This document shows, piece by piece, positions 44,417-57,229 of a stretch of DNA of 64,000 nt. Made by a program: the position numbers and the translations under genes. Each line of letters begins with the position of its first letter. Position 1 is the stretch's first letter. Source of the DNA: Notolepis coatsorum (lineage: Eukaryota; Chordata; Actinopteri; Aulopiformes; Paralepididae). The DNA is taken from the NCBI GenBank assembly GCA_963971535.1, contig OZ020593.1:18098304-18162303 (forward strand). The letters are read 5' to 3'. The notes under the pieces were generated by a model. It made no database searches. It was given only the letters and a program-made list of their open reading frames with translations, and was not told where the DNA came from.

Positions 44417-44690
44417 AAGGGGCGACAGTGGCTCAGGAGGTAGAGCAGTTGTTTGGCAATCCGGAGGTTCCTGGTTCGATTCCCGCTCCTCCTCGGGCAG
44501 CGTGTCGATGTGTCCTTGAGCAAGACACTTAACCCCTAATTGCTCCCGATGAGCAGGTTGGCACCTTGCATGGTTACCTCCGCCATTGGTGTGTGAATGT
44601 GTGAGTGAATGGGTAAAATGTGAGGAACAAAATTGTAAAGCGCTTTGGATAAAAACGCTATATAAAAAAGCAGCCATTTACCATTATGAT
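44417..44690 (+). mobile_element. tRNA-derived SINE with L2-like tail
   Basis: A-box-like TGGCTCAGGAGGTAGAGC and B-box-like GGTTCGATTCCC, then an unrelated body and the L2-like end AAAGCGCTTTGGATAAAAAC. It is not a functional tRNA gene because the cloverleaf is incomplete. Confidence 0.8.
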
Positions 44691-44860
44691 GGAATATAAT
44701 GCCATTCTACTGTCATTATTATGTTCTACTTTATTATTATGACTATTTCTATTATTATATTTCCCCCTGCCTGTACCCCCCCCCCCCCTCCCCCATGCTG
44801 CTATGACACCTGCATTTCTCCAAGGGGATTAATAAAGGAACACATGACACATGAATAAAC

Positions 44861-45483
44861 ACCTCCCCATGCGGGCAGTGCCCCTTTCAAGTGCAGGATG
44901 AATTAGCTGACTTGTGTCTGTTCATCACAAATGATGTAATCCCCAAGCAAGTTAGATGCAGCATATTGCTACTGTGTTGACATTAATAATATGCAATGTG
45001 ATTGTTTTTCCCATGACATGGGGCGAGACAAAAAGGTAACTTCCCTACCGTACAGTAGGATGTCTTTACCTACTGGGCCAACCTAATGAACAGTAGGTTC
45101 TAAAAGTATAGAGTGTGGGTAGTAGGGGTTAGTAATAATTACAATTAAACTGGACCTTGAAAACGTCTTTATTCATTGCACACATTGACAATGTCACCAT
45201 GCAGCGACACACGCATGCGATGGGCGGCATGCACAGGAACACACGCATGTCATTGACCCATCCCGACGTCCTTCCCCACCAAGGGCAGCCGGGAGCAGAC
45301 ATGGGCTGTGGCGTGGGGCCTGGGACCAATCCAGGTGCTCCTGTCCGTCTTCGTCAGGGACGCGACAGCGTTAGCGATCTGTTCTGCATGTTTTTCCATT
45401 GGGTTTATATTCTGGAGCGGAAACCCTTGCGAGCGCCAGGGGAGAACATGCAAACTCCACACAGAAAGGCCCGGGACGAGTGA
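44861..45483. other. No gene; part of an old retroposon
   Basis: GGGAGAACATGCAAACTCCA near 45440 is a phrase common to dispersed fish repeats. The rest is unrecognised. Confidence 0.4.
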
Positions 45484-45936
45484 TAAGGAGTGGAGGTGCT
45501 AAGTGATGAGGAGTTAGTGGAGGTGCTAAGGGATAAGGAGTTAGTGGAGGTGCTAAGTGATGAGGAGTTAGTGGAGGTGCTAAGGGATAAGGAGTTAGTG
45601 GAGGTGCTAAGGGATAAGGAGTTAGTGGAGGTGCTAAGTGATGAGGAGTTAGTGGAGGTGCTAAGGGATAAGGAGTTAGTGGAGGTGCTAAGGGATAAGG
45701 AGTTAGTGGAGGTGCTAAGTGATGAGGAGTTAGTGGAGGTGCTAAGTAATGAGGAGTTAGTGGAGGTGCTAAGTAATGAGGAGTTAGTGGAGGTGCTAAG
45801 TGATAAGGAGTTAGTGGAGATGCTAAGTGATAAGGAGTTAGTGGAGGTGCTAAGTGATAAGGAGTTAGTGGAGGTGCTAAGTGATAAGGAGTTAGTGGAG
45901 GTGCTAAGTGATAAGGAGTTAGTGGAGGTGCTAAGG
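45484..45936. repeat. 27-bp minisatellite, left part
   Basis: About 17 copies of GGAGTTAGTGGAGGTGCTAA plus GTGATAA. 27 bp is a multiple of 3, which explains the long ELVEVLSDK frame. The array resumes at 47349. Confidence 0.93.
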
Positions 45937-46503
45937 CAGGCCTGTACACTGCGATGATATGATCGCAAATTGCCCCCTAATTTGGTCCGTGCGAGTTTAA
46001 AATAATATCTGGGGGCAAGCTTGCGAGTGGTGATTTCAACCCTTCATTCGCATTTCACTCCTAAATTAATCCATACAAATTGTAGTAAAACATTAGCCTA
46101 CAACCAGGGCTGTACAGTGCAATATAATGTTGCGGTTGTAATTTCATTAGACAGACCAGCGCGGACCTTTAATAACATGCAATTTAATTGACACGAGCAA
46201 TGAGCTAACGGTAGCTTCTAACCAAGGTCTCCATTAGGATTATGCTAAGCTAACTAGCGATCTCTGCTAACCCTGGAAAACGGTCAAAGCGGACTCCACA
46301 AGACTAGTTCCATTCGTGAGGAAAGGGGGTGGGTTATATTGACAACGCTTGACAACAGAAGTTTAAACATAACTTCATATTTATTGGTTATTCGTTTCTG
46401 TATATCATTCAATTCCCATCTCCGTGTGTCTCCATCTCTTCCTGTTTACATTCGAGTGTGACGTCATCACCTACGGCAGATTAGACGATCAAAACCCGAA
46501 GGG

Positions 46504-46506
<3 letters not shown>

Positions 46507-46585
<79 letters not shown>
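46507..46585. repeat. (CT)n microsatellite
   Basis: About 79 bp, interrupted once. Confidence 0.95.
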
Positions 46586-46731
46586 ACATTCAATGATTTA
46601 AAGTAGCCAAATGTTACACACAGTATAAATACTAACTGGATAGTTGATGATATAAACATTTAATTTCATTATCTGAAATATTCTAAAATCATTAAGTCTG
46701 TGTGATTATTATTTTCTCACAGTAGTGTGTG

Positions 46732-46927
<196 letters not shown>

Positions 46928-47348
46928 GCTAAAGTGGATAGAAAACACAGTACTGTGTAAAAGGCACCCAAGAGTTTTTATATAAATTGTCTTAGATGTA
47001 AATAATTTTTTTTATTAGTGTGTCAGTAGACTACTCTTAGTACATTTTCATTAAATTATTTTTTAAAGCATCTTCATGGTTTAATAATGCAAACATATGT
47101 TGCAGGGACTTATTATAATCATCATATTGGCGTGACTGTATGCATCAAAGGGTTCAATCAAGCATTTTTAAGTGCTTTAGAGGAAATGTCAAAATATCGC
47201 GATATCATTTAGAGGCCATATCGCCCAGCCCTACTATAATGGTAAAATAGTTATTTAAAAATGTGCCCCTAAAAAATATTCTTTGCCCCTAAATTTCTCA
47301 TTTAGGGGCAAGTGTGCCCCTAGTGAAAAAGCTTAGCGTACAGCCCTG

Positions 47349-47517
47349 TAAGGGATAAGGAGTTAGTGGAGGTGCTAAGGGATAAGGAGTTAGTGGAGGT
47401 GCTAAGTGATAAGGAGTTAGTGGAGGTGCTAAGTGATAAGGAGTTAGTGGAGGTGCTAAGTGATAAGGAGTTAGTGGAGGTGCTAAGTGATAAAGAGTTA
47501 GTGAAGGTGCTAAGTGC
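47349..47517. repeat. 27-bp minisatellite, right part
   Basis: About six units continuing the array at 45484-45936. Confidence 0.9.
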
Positions 47518-47624
47518 CTCAGACGAGGGCTGCCACGTATGGTTCCCTGCCTGTAGCTGGGCTGGTGTTAACCCTTTCACTACCACACTACCAAATGGTT
47601 AACGGTTAAAAACGTTCTTTTATG

Positions 47625-47885
47625 GGGGGCGGCTGGGTGGCGCAGTGGGCAAGGCGCTCACCACCAACGTAGGAGATACTGGTATCGAGCCCAGCTCTCT
47701 GCGTTGCTTCCGGCTTGGCCGGCCGTCGTACTAACACAATTGGCAGTGTTAGAGGGTGGGAAAGCCGGTGGTCCGGTGGGTGGGTCCTGGTCGTTGTAAA
47801 CAGCGACTCCTACAGTTCGGTCGGGGCGCCTGCTCAGCGAGGAAAGGATCTAAGGGGGGTAGTGTGATCCTTCCAAAAAGGAGGG
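47625..47885 (+). mobile_element. tRNA-derived SINE
   Basis: Head GGTGGCGCAGTGGGCAAGGC and B-box variant GGTATCGAGCCC, body similar to the SINE at 43441 (TTGGCCGGCCGT, ACACAATTGGCAGT). Just upstream is one unit of the 28-bp motif (CCCTTTCACTACCACACTAC). Confidence 0.75.
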
Positions 47886-48510
47886 GGGAAAAAGATTTAA
47901 AAAAAAATACAAATCTTCTATTCCGGGGCAATGAAATGTTCCGTTTCGTTCTCTTCATCACTCGTACTATCGTTTGTGGCCATCTTCTGTAGCTTGTCAC
48001 TCTGACTGTTTATTCTTCTGATAGCAGGTGTTTAATCAAAGATCCCCAAAGATTCTAGTCTTGCACAAGGACCAATCAGCATGGGTATGGGCAGGGTACA
48101 AAATAGTTACACGCCCAGCGCCATTGGCTTGTAGATTTATTCTTTGGCGATTAGAATTTAAGGTCTGCCCGCCACCTGGCGGCTAACAAAATACACTGCA
48201 TCTACTGCTTCTCCTCCGCTCCAATCCACTCCCTCCAGGCCGCTCACAGTGGTTTAACACTGATGTAATATACATGTAGTACAATGCCAAAGCAACAGAT
48301 GGCGATGTACAAACATGAAGGCCATTTTCAACCAATGAGAAGGGTGAACCTGTGATATCCTGTTCAGGCTTTGTCACTCACATCCTGTTAGAAAAAGTTT
48401 TGACGCCATTGTTGTTGTCGTTAGCTTACATGCTAACGTTAATGGCAGCGACCATAGCATTGTGGCTAGGCTAGCTACTGTATCATTGCTTAATAGAGCT
48501 AGTGAATGGA
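47886..48510. other. No gene recognised
   Basis: Mostly unique-looking sequence. No convincing exon or repeat. Confidence 0.4.
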
Positions 48511-48582
48511 TAAACAACGTTATTTAACATTGCAGAATGGGTACAATTACAATGCGGCTCAATACAAACAATTGTTAAGGGG
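48511..48582 (-). mobile_element. Short LINE 3' tail fragment
   Basis: ACGTTATTTAACATTGCAGAATG and CAATTGTTAAGGGG (given in parts) match the 6850-type tail; the rest is lost. Confidence 0.55.
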
Positions 48583-48910
48583 CCCAGGGGGTGTAGACTG
48601 TTGTAGTTTGAGCTAATTTACACCATGCTCCAAAAAAGAAAAAAAATCTGCCGAGCGATGTGGCGCGGGGAGCGGGGAGCGGGGAGCGCTCGATTCAAGG
48701 TGAGCGGTGAGCGAGCGGAGAGCGACTTGGGGGCGGGGTCAACATGAGCGATTAGCGGAGCAATTCGTTTCCTTATATCGCTTCCTCCAGGGTTCCAACT
48801 TGTGTTGACAAAATGCAACCCTGCTCAGCTACGGGGAATCAGCGCTCTCTCTCTAGACTAGAAAGGTGCACTCAGTAGAGCACAGATGTCCGCCAGGGCG
48901 GCAGCCACAC
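48583..48910. other. No gene; short GC-rich direct repeats
   Basis: GCGGGGAGCGGGGAGCGGGG at about 48663-48685 and related GAGCG repeats. Confidence 0.5.
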
Positions 48911-48946
<36 letters not shown>

Positions 48947-49205
48947 GATTGGATTTGTAATGCACTTTTTGTTCACTGGGATCCCAAAGTGAACAAAACC
49001 ACTACATGGTTAAAACAGTTAAAAAAATTGAAATAAAATAGTTATTAGTAAAACAAATAAAATAAAATACAGAATAAAAATAAGATAAAAATAGAACATA
49101 GTTAATTAAAAACATAGTATAAACAGACAATTTAAAAACAAAAGCGCAATAAAATTTAAATAAAAAGCTAACAGTCAAAGGCCTTTTTGAACAGGTAGGT
49201 TTCCA
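48911..49205 (-). mobile_element. (AAT)n plus LINE 3' tail
   Basis: An AAT microsatellite (48911-48947) precedes GATTTGTAATGCACTTTTTG and an A-rich stretch, the common fish LINE 3' end on the minus strand. Confidence 0.5.
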
Positions 49206-49216
49206 GGCTTGCCTTC

Positions 49217-49384
<168 letters not shown>

Positions 49385-49831
49385 CCTCTCTCTCTCTCTG
49401 TTCAATGATTTAAAGTGGCCAAACGTTACAATATAAATACTAATTGGATTTTTGGCTAGTAAAAAATCTGCCCGGCTAGTAGTTTTTAAAATCTACCAGC
49501 CAAATGGCTGGTAAGTCAAAAAGTTAAGTTTGTTCCCTGGGTATGGGCGGATGGTCCTTCCATTGATGGGGATTTGATTGGCTGTTTTTAAATAAAGTGT
49601 GGCCTCATTAGCGTTAGTTCGGCCAGAGAAACAAATTTACTAATTAAAATAGTTGGACCTGCAAGATTTGTACTTTGTACTTTGTAGGTCTGCATTTTAA
49701 ATGTAACGAGTAAAAAGTATGTTTTTTTTCTCTCAAATGTAATTGATTAAAAGTACAAGTATACAAACCTAATATTACTAGAGTAAAGTACAAATCCCCA
49801 AAAACAGTACTTAAGTATTGTAACAAAGTAC
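49385..49831. other. No gene recognised
   Basis: AT-rich sequence with several TACTTTGTA/GTACAA motifs; perhaps an eroded repeat. Confidence 0.35.
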
Positions 49832-50735
49832 AATTACTCAATCAATCAATCATCAATCAATCAATCAATCAATCAATCAGATTTATTTATATAGCACATT
49901 TAACATGACATGTGTCAACCAAAGTGCTGTACAGAGGGTAGATACACATTGACAACAATCACACTCCGTTTTATGGGAGGGCACACAGGCAAACACATAG
50001 GAAAACAGGGCATGAGTCAGTGAACGGGAAAGGCTAGTAGGTAGAAGTTGGTTTTGAGCCTCGATTTGAAGGCATCTATGGAGGGGGCGAGCCTAATGGA
50101 GGTGGGGATGCTGTTCCACAGTTCAGGGGCTGCGATAGCAAAGGCACGGCCCCCCCTGAGCTTAAGGTTAGACCTCCGGACTGTCAGGAGCCTCTGATCG
50201 GCTGACCCGAGGGACCTGGTGTTGGAATAGGGGGATAGGAGGTCTGAGATGTAGGAGTGGGGGGGGGGGGGGGGTGACCATTAAGGGCTTTAAAAACAAA
50301 TAGGACAACCTTAAAATCTATCCTGTAGCGTACTGGAAGCCAATGAAGGGAGGCAAGGACAGGGGTGATGTGGTCTCTCTTGCGGGTTCCGGTCAACAGT
50401 CTGGCAGCAGCGTTTTGTACCAGTTGTAAGCGGGACAGGGAAGACTGGTTAATGCCTATATAGAGGGAGTTGCAGTAGTCTAATCTAGATGAAATGAAGG
50501 CGTGGATGACTCTCTGAAGGTCTGCAGGGGAGAGAAGGGCTTTGAGTTTGGCAATGGTGCGTAGTTGGAAAAAACATGCCTTTACCACTGAGTTCACTTG
50601 TCTGTCGAATTTAAATTGTGGATCAAAAATGACACCTAGGTTCTTGACATAAGGCTTGACCAGGGAGGACAGGTTGCCAAGGCTGTTGGTAAGGGTGGTG
50701 ATGGTGACAGCGTCTGGGGGACCGAAGAGGGATTA
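49832..50735 (-). mobile_element. 5'-truncated CR1/L2-like LINE
   Basis: Minus-strand element with coding end at 50735-50184 and tail at 49832 (TCAA repeats, TTTATTTATATAGCACATTT). A G-homopolymer near 50260 marks slippage within the coding end. Confidence 0.75.
50184..50597 (-). pseudogene. LINE ORF2 C-terminal fragment
   Basis: About 137 codons, with the post-polymerase pattern LSPADLQRVIHAFISSRLDY, NAAARLLTGTRKRDHITPVL and LHWLPVRYRIDFKVVL, typical of L2-type LINEs. A poly-proline run comes from the G-homopolymer and probably reflects a frameshift. The catalytic core is missing. Confidence 0.75.
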
Positions 50736-51192
50736 TTTCGCATTTGTTTTTACATCCCTGCGCCTGCCTCTATTTACTACTTGAGTAGAGTGCCAGCAGC
50801 ACATGCCTGTGTATTAAACTGTCAATGGGGACGTTTATTTGAGCCCGTGTGAAGTAACGTTAGCCTAGGAATCAACAGGCTGGACGATTATCAAAGGCCA
50901 TACAACACCGCCCAAGAAAGACCGCAGGAATAACATTGTGAACCAGAACAAGACCGATGGCTCCATGGCTGTTTTTTTGTGGGCTGTTTTGCACAAATTA
51001 ACAAAATGGTATGCGACACTTTTTATTACCATTCTCTTGAGTAGCATTGATGTGGGCGTTTGTGCTGTGTGGTGAAATGAGTTTGGTCAATTATGAGTCC
51101 CATCGTTGTGGGCATACAGTGTTTACTTGGCTCCGCTGTCATGTCAGAAGATGCGACACAGTGTTTTACATCGCTGGGGCCACACATGGCGA
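50736..51192. other. No gene recognised
   Basis: Nothing supported. Confidence 0.35.
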
Positions 51193-51680
51193 TTGTTTTA
51201 TTTTATTTTTTATTTTACCTTTATTTTACCAGGTAGTCACTTGATATCAAAGATCTCTTTTTCGAGCAAGACCTGGCCAAAATGGCAGCAAAAACAAAAC
51301 ATACAAAATACACAAAACACAGACAGAGACATAAAAGGCAAAGTGGGGCAAGGGGATACATTTGAGCTGCAGCAAATTAGATTGAATGGGATTGGGGGAG
51401 ATTGGAGGGTAGGGTAAAAAGGCAGAAAGAGGATGGAAGGTGAGGCTTTGCAGGAGGTTGCTGGGGAGAGAAGGTCAGGTTAAATATAAAATATAACAGC
51501 ACATTATGCAGTGAAGCAGCGACATTCTCCCATTGCATTCTTTAAAATGCCCTTAATTTGAACTTTAAAATCAGATATGGTAGTGAGGGCCTGCAGTTTC
51601 AAAGTTTTTTGAAGTCCATTCCAGGCAGAGGGAGCAGAGAACATGAAGGCCCTTTTCCCAAACTCTGTTTAGGAAGCGAG
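51193..51680 (-). mobile_element. LINE 3' end fragment
   Basis: TTTATTTTACCAGGTAGTCA, TCGAGCAAGACCTGGCC and TTCCAGGCAGAGGGAGCAG are hallmarks of a widespread fish LINE 3' region, read on the minus strand. Confidence 0.65.
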
Positions 51681-51904
51681 AGCGTCCGTGTCGTCGGTCT
51701 CTCTATCTCCGTCTCTGCCTGGAGTCTGAACCCATTGGAAAAGAAACAGGTGTGTGTGTGACGACGACCAACCAGTGCCACTCCACAACAGAGTTTAAAA
51801 GTAATATATGAAAGAAAAACATTTGAAAATGAGATCCATTGTTTTGCATATTAACTTGACACAAAGGTAACTTAGCGGATTGTCTTTTGTTATTTGATGA
51901 TTTG

Positions 51905-51938
<34 letters not shown>

Positions 51939-52371
51939 CGTTTGATATGTTATTTCGGACAAATGGGGGCTGCTTGGCCACAAATTTCCGGGCTGCTTTT
52001 TGTTGCCAGTCCGCCCCTGCTGAACTGTACTGTAGACATGGGTTTCAGTCAGTTTTACAAGTGTTGCTACTAATGATGAGATTCGATTTTTATAGTTGGC
52101 CAACGTTGCTTTAGCAAGCATTGTTATGTGATGTCGAGCGGCAGTGTTGACTCGTGGATGATCGCTGTATGTCGTATGGTCATACATGTCGTCTGGTAAC
52201 GTTAGATAGATGTGTTTTGTCGTGTTGAGAGAGAGAGAGAGAGCTCATTTGCATGTGAAAAAAACACTTGAAACCATGTTAAGTAAAAGAGAGAGAAAAA
52301 CACGCCTATCCGGTTTCCATCCAGTTAATGACAGCGGAAAGCCGACTAAATGGTAATTGCATTTATAATAT
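51681..52371. other. No gene; contains (GATT)n
   Basis: GATT microsatellite at about 51903-51938 and GA repeat near 52228-52242. No gene. Confidence 0.5.
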
Positions 52372-52600
52372 AACAGCTTTTATCCAAAGCGCTTTACAAT
52401 TTGTTCCTCACATTTGACCCATTCACTCACAGATGGCGGAGGCAACCGCGCAAGGTGCCAACCTGCTCATCGGGAGCAATTAGGGGTTAAGTGTCTTGCT
52501 CAAGGACACATCGACACGCTGCCTGGGAGGAGCGGGAATCGAACCGGGAGCCTCCGAATTACCAGACGACTGCTATACCTCCTGAGCCACTGTCGCCCCC
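52372..52600 (-). mobile_element. tRNA-derived SINE with L2-like tail
   Basis: Minus-strand copy of the family at 44417: tail TTTATCCAAAGCGCTTTAC on the plus strand at the left, tRNA-like head (GGGAATCGAACC, CTGAGCCACTGTCGCC) at the right. Confidence 0.8.
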
Positions 52601-52756
52601 CCCCCCCCAACAGCTATCAAAATAACCGCTATCCACATCCCTAGTTTGTTTATACCTCATAAGTATAATACACTAGTAGTAGGTCCTCAAAATGAATGGA
52701 AGTGAATGAGGAGCCTGATACCTGAGAGGAATGGTGGTGAGGACCACAGGGACAGC

Positions 52757-53165
52757 AGAATGTTTATGTTTATTAAAGGATCCCCATTAGAGACGCATGA
52801 AAGAGACTCTAGTCTTCCTGGGGTCCTGGATAAGACGAATACAATACAAATGTACAACAAAAAATATGAATAAAAAATAAAACAAAAGACATAAATAAAA
52901 AATGAATACAAATTCACAATATAAAAACTAACATTCCAGTAAAATAAAAAATATACACAGATAACAGTTACATACTTGACAAGTTTGCAAGATATCTCTT
53001 TATATATTTTGTGTATTGTGGATACAATGTTTTTCGGCAGAGCATTCCAAAGTATTGACCTATATAATGCCAGTGAGTTTCAGAAAATTTGACTTTGGTG
53101 CTGTTTTTGTTCTGATGTTACCAGAAGCGGCCCCTCTAGTGTTGTAACCATGTTCAGAAGTCATT
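52757..53165 (-). mobile_element. LINE 3' end fragment
   Basis: TTTATTAAAGGATCCCCATT and GAGCATTCCAAAGTATTGAC, a common fish LINE 3' region in minus orientation. Confidence 0.55.
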
Positions 53166-53439
53166 TACATGTGGATGAGATGGAGGCAAGTTATACTAAA
53201 GTGAAATATCCCTTTAAGCAATGTTCTGCTAATGCCTGAATTGTGCGATTGAATATGACATCACATTAACCTACAGGGTAGGATTGTGTATCTGCGGTTA
53301 TGAATAAGGAAGGGTACTGGTGAATTATGTGTCGCCGCCTTGAATCTTAATCATGAGGGATTTGTCAGAGGAACGTCGGGGTGCAAATGATTAATGCGGA
53401 ACTCTGGGAAAAACCAATCAAATCGAGAACGGCACAATA

Positions 53440-54352
53440 GCGTGTAACAAGCTTTGGGGCAGTCCGGTAGCGGCTCGTTAGCATGCATACCGCGTGGGGC
53501 GTACTACATCGACTGGACCGTTCGCGATCACAGTGTACCCCCTCCCTCCGCCTCTCCTCCGCGGCCCCGCTCTGTCTCAACGCTGGACACCGCTTTGATG
53601 GGGCGGGTCATCAAAGCGAAGCAGGCTATTATTCTCTGTCCTCGCTCCACAGTGGTGGAACGAACATCCCATCACAGTCGGGACAGCTGAGACCCGGCCA
53701 ATTTTCCGCCGTCGACTAAAAACACGCCTCTTCAAACAATATCTGAAAAAGGAAACCCTCTTACTGTCTTTTTACTATTATGTGCCTTACTACTATGCTA
53801 CTATACTTATACTACTACCTATCATGCTAATATGTCTATATATATATCTACGACGTTCAGTCACAGACTCATACCCCCCCGACACTCACTCAGCGAACCA
53901 CCTCGGCCAGTCCTTCATACCAGCGGCCATCAGGCTCCACAACAGTGGGCAGGGACTGCTGCCAGACCTCCAACTACAACTACTAGGAACCTAAATAGGA
54001 CAATAATACTACCTTATGCATACTGCACCTTATGTGAATACTGTATATTTCAGTTAGTTAGTTAGTTAATTATATTGATTTGTTATATTGTTTACACTGC
54101 TTGTTTGTACTACCTGTACCTCCCCTCCCCCCTCCCCCATGCTGCTATGATGCCTGAATTTCCCCCAACAAGGGGATCAATAAAGAAATATCTTATCTTA
54201 TACCACTATGCACTCAGAGTGTAACACTATTTGACAAACAACGCCACTGACCCGTAGCTGCCAGAGTTGTACCCCTCCTGCTGTCTTGTTGTTCACAATC
54301 TGTAAGTCGCTGTGGATAAAAGCGTTCACCTAAATTACTAGATGTAAATGTC
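53440..54352 (+). mobile_element. 5'-truncated L2 LINE, split by another LINE
   Basis: The decayed coding end near 53620-53760 (WWNEHPITVGTAETRPIFRR) is followed by the tail at 54270-54352 (TCGCTGTGGATAAAAGCG, ATGTAAATG). It is the same family as 8372-13909, in poorer condition. A different LINE 3' end lies between. Confidence 0.75.
53870..54205 (+). mobile_element. LINE 3' end nested in the L2
   Basis: CCACCTCGGCCAGTCCTTCA and ACAAGGGGATCAATAAAG, ending in TATCTTATC repeats; the same family as 44190-44860. The left boundary is approximate. Confidence 0.65.
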
Positions 54353-54657
54353 AAGTGGAGAAGTAAGTGGCAGAACGAAAGTCGTAAATAAAGTGTTGTT
54401 TGAAGCTACTCCGGGCACATTGGGCCGCCACCCGGCCGTGGCTCCCTCCGTCGGGGGCGTCCAGCTGGGGAGGCGGCGTGCCAGGAAGGGAAGGGGTGGA
54501 ATTGGCTCATCATCGGTATAGAGCGCAGACGGTAGCCTTGGCCTATTATCTCGTATCATCTCTATCGGACGAAGAGAAAAGAGGAGTGGAGTCAGGGGTG
54601 CTTATTAGGGACTCCGTGTCTCGAGTTCTGATAAGACGATCCCTCATTGTGGCACAA

Positions 54658-54700
<43 letters not shown>

Positions 54701-55260
54701 CACGGAGAGAAGGTGCAAGCATCACACACCCACGCTTTTTTTTGTTCTGCTTTTTCGGAAAAGGCTGAAATTGCTTCTGCAACGTCAACAGCAGATGTAG
54801 TGGAAAAGTTCAGAGATCGAAACAAAACAACTTCTCCAACTTCAAATAGAGTAGGTCTCGTTTTCCCAGGCCCCGACCTTCACTAGAGTATCTTTCTCCG
54901 TATACATCTCTCTCCCAAGTGGGACTTGTCCTAATCTAGGGGCGTCAGGGCGGTGATAACTGTGTCTAAGTATAGCGGAAAATCTCTCCACGCCGGACCG
55001 GTTTCTTAATCCCCTGCTTATAATTGAAACTCTTCAGCAGCCAAATCCTCTCCCTGAGAAACTCTAAAAAGGATTGGATGAATTCACGCCTGCTTCAGTA
55101 ACACTAAGACCATTACAACTCCTCAGCTTAACTCTATTTGTGCCACGCCAGGGGACCGAGTGAGACCAATACTACAATACGTCACAGGCCGGCGCATCCG
55201 AGGACTGTGGGCATTTTCCACGGCCGTGCCTGGTTTGGGTGGAGAACCATTGAGATGCCA
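54353..55260. other. No gene recognised; CA tract
   Basis: A CA microsatellite lies at about 54660-54702. Frames across 54400-54886 do not resemble known proteins. Confidence 0.4.
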
Positions 55261-55379
55261 TTCCTATACAGTAGATCTCTATTGTCTCCTCTATTGTCTC
55301 CTATACAGTAGATCTCTATTGTCTCCTCTATTGTCTCCTATACAGTAGATCTCTATTGTCTCCTATACAGTAGATCTCT
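55261..55379. repeat. 25-bp minisatellite, left part
   Basis: Units of TAGATCTCTATTGTCTCCTA plus TACAG. It is interrupted by the hAT element at 55380-56076. Confidence 0.88.
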
Positions 55380-55943
55380 TAGGGCTGGGCGATATAACGA
55401 TAACGATAAATATCGCGATATATTTTAATAATCGATATCGAATATCGAAATTAAATTTTTTTTTTTTTTTTTAATAATTTTTTTTTTTTTTTTACCTGCA
55501 ACAGGGCAGTTTTAAAACCAGAGACAGTGGACAGACTTGTCTTTCTTGCCTGCAACTTAAAGTAATGGCTTTGCTTGTCCAAATGACAATACTGACCAAA
55601 TTCAGATTTCTTTTTCTCTTGTCCATTTATTTAGTTTGCTTTCTAATTTAAAATACATTTTGAAACCGTCTGTACACAGTAGGCTATGTGTGCTAGCAGA
55701 ACTAGACTCCAGTCACGAGTCACGGTGCACATGTGCGGTGGTTTGTCCACCAAAAAAGCGCCAAAAGATCGAAAATAAACTAGCAGAGCTAGAACTGTTC
55801 AACTCCTCTGGAGCCACAGCCAGCAGAGAAGCCGGTTTACTTTAGCTTTTAAACCAGCTGCAGCCTGAGAACTGGAGTGTGAGGGGATGTAACACTAAAG
55901 ATGGCGGCAATGACAAAGAATTGCTGCAAAATAAACATACATC

Positions 55944-55976
<33 letters not shown>

Positions 55977-56076
55977 TTATACTTATAACAATTCGATATT
56001 TATCGATATCGAGAAATAAAATAAAATTATCATATCGTTATCGCGATATGATTTTTTTCCATATCGCCCAGCCCTA
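55380..56076 (-). mobile_element. hAT-type element, 697 bp (same family as 41794-42485)
   Basis: Ends TAGGGCTGGGCGATATAAC and CATATCGCCCAGCCCTA, flanked by AGATCTCT (55372-55379, 56077-56084). The whole interior is the reverse complement of the copy at 41794. A 50-60 codon frame inside is conserved between both copies only because the copies are similar. Confidence 0.88.
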
Positions 56077-56395
56077 AGATCTCTATTGTCTCCTATACAG
56101 TCGATCTCTATTGTCTCCTATACAGTAGATCTCTATTGTCTGCTATACAGTCGATCTCTATTGTCTCATATACAGTAGATCTATATTGTCTCATATACAG
56201 TAGATCTATATTGTCTCATATACAGTAGATCTATATTGTCTCATATACAGTAGATCTATATTGTCTCATATACAGTAGATCTATATTGTCTCATATACAG
56301 TAGATCTATATTGTCTCCTATACAGTAGATCTCTATTGTCTGCTATACAGTAGATCTCTATTGTCTCCTATACAGTAGATATCTATTGTCTTTTG
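56077..56395. repeat. 25-bp minisatellite, right part
   Basis: About 12 units, with a CTATATTGTCTCATATACAG variant subgroup at about 56160-56310. Confidence 0.88.
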
Positions 56396-56769
56396 GCCTG
56401 TGTGAGAACTGTCGACGGGACGCTCACATTGTTTGGAAGATTCGGTTTGTTAGTGTAGGACTGGGCGATATGCCCAAAATATCATCAACATCTTTATTAT
56501 AACGGTATTTGATGGCATAGTCTTCTGGTGATATGAAATGTTTTGGTCTTTTATTTTGTAATACAATTGTCATGGTCTTGTTTCATTAGAATTGTCTTTT
56601 ATTTTACTTTTGAATATTGTTGCAATGAATCTTTTCTTGATTTACTTAAAAAATATGATTTTTTTTTTAAATATCAGAATCGGAAAGGTAAGTAAGATTG
56701 CACATACAAGGAATTTGTCTTAGTCTGTTGGTGCATCAACAATTAACATAGAATCTACATAGCAAAATA
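56396..56769. other. Isolated hAT-like end, otherwise nothing
   Basis: TAGGACTGGGCGATATGCCC at 56456 looks like a hAT end without a partner. Confidence 0.45.
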
Positions 56770-56937
56770 CGTAACGTAGAATAATTGTCTTTACTACTAT
56801 GCACTCAACACTGCAGCACCCAAGTCTCAACACGGTTTGATGAACATTGTTACTCTTCCTGCTGTCCTGTTGTACAGAACTTGTAAGTCACTTTGGATAA
56901 AAGTGTCAGCTAAATGACTAAATGTAAATGTAGAATA
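56770..56937 (+). mobile_element. L2 LINE 3' tail
   Basis: GATGAACATTGTTACTCTTC and GTCACTTTGGATAAAAGTGT plus ATGTAA repeats, as at 8780-8822 and 13837-13909. Confidence 0.75.
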
Positions 56938-57229
56938 CATCAATGACATATGTACTAAGGGCTGGGCGATATGGCCAAAAATGATATCACGATAACGATG
57001 TTATTTAGTATAACCAAACTTGTATTATTTGGAAATCGTAAAATAGACATGCAAGTACAGATGACTATAGATGATGTTAACATTGAAAGAGTATGAAAAT
57101 ACATTTCTAGGTGTGATACTGAACCACAAAATCAGCTGGGAACCTAAACATAAACTACATAAAAACAAAAATCGCAAGGAGCACTGCAGTACTAGGGGAA
57201 ACCAAACACATCTTGGATCATAAATCACT

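Larger units (their letters stand above)
42706..44860 (+). mobile_element. LINE 3' region with in-frame 45-bp expansion, carrying two SINEs
   Basis: The end of the LINE coding sequence is at 44060-44180 (VVAESRMRKKLDAILENPSH, then a stop after MFI), followed by a 3' untranslated region ending CAAGGGGATTAATAAAGG near 44830. The 45-bp array lies directly upstream and encodes the same kind of peptide. SINEs sit at 43441-43880 and 44417-44690. Confidence 0.65.

Noticed and set aside
44417..44490. tRNA gene
   Set aside because: A- and B-box-like motifs are present, but there is no full cloverleaf and the unit continues into a SINE body and tail; also true of 43441, 47625, 37990 and 52600.
45371..45968. 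Open frames on both strands across the 27-bp array
   Set aside because: 27 bp is a multiple of 3; no evidence of a gene.
54400..54886. Gene around the CA tract
   Set aside because: Frames overlap a microsatellite and show no recognisable domain or splice structure.
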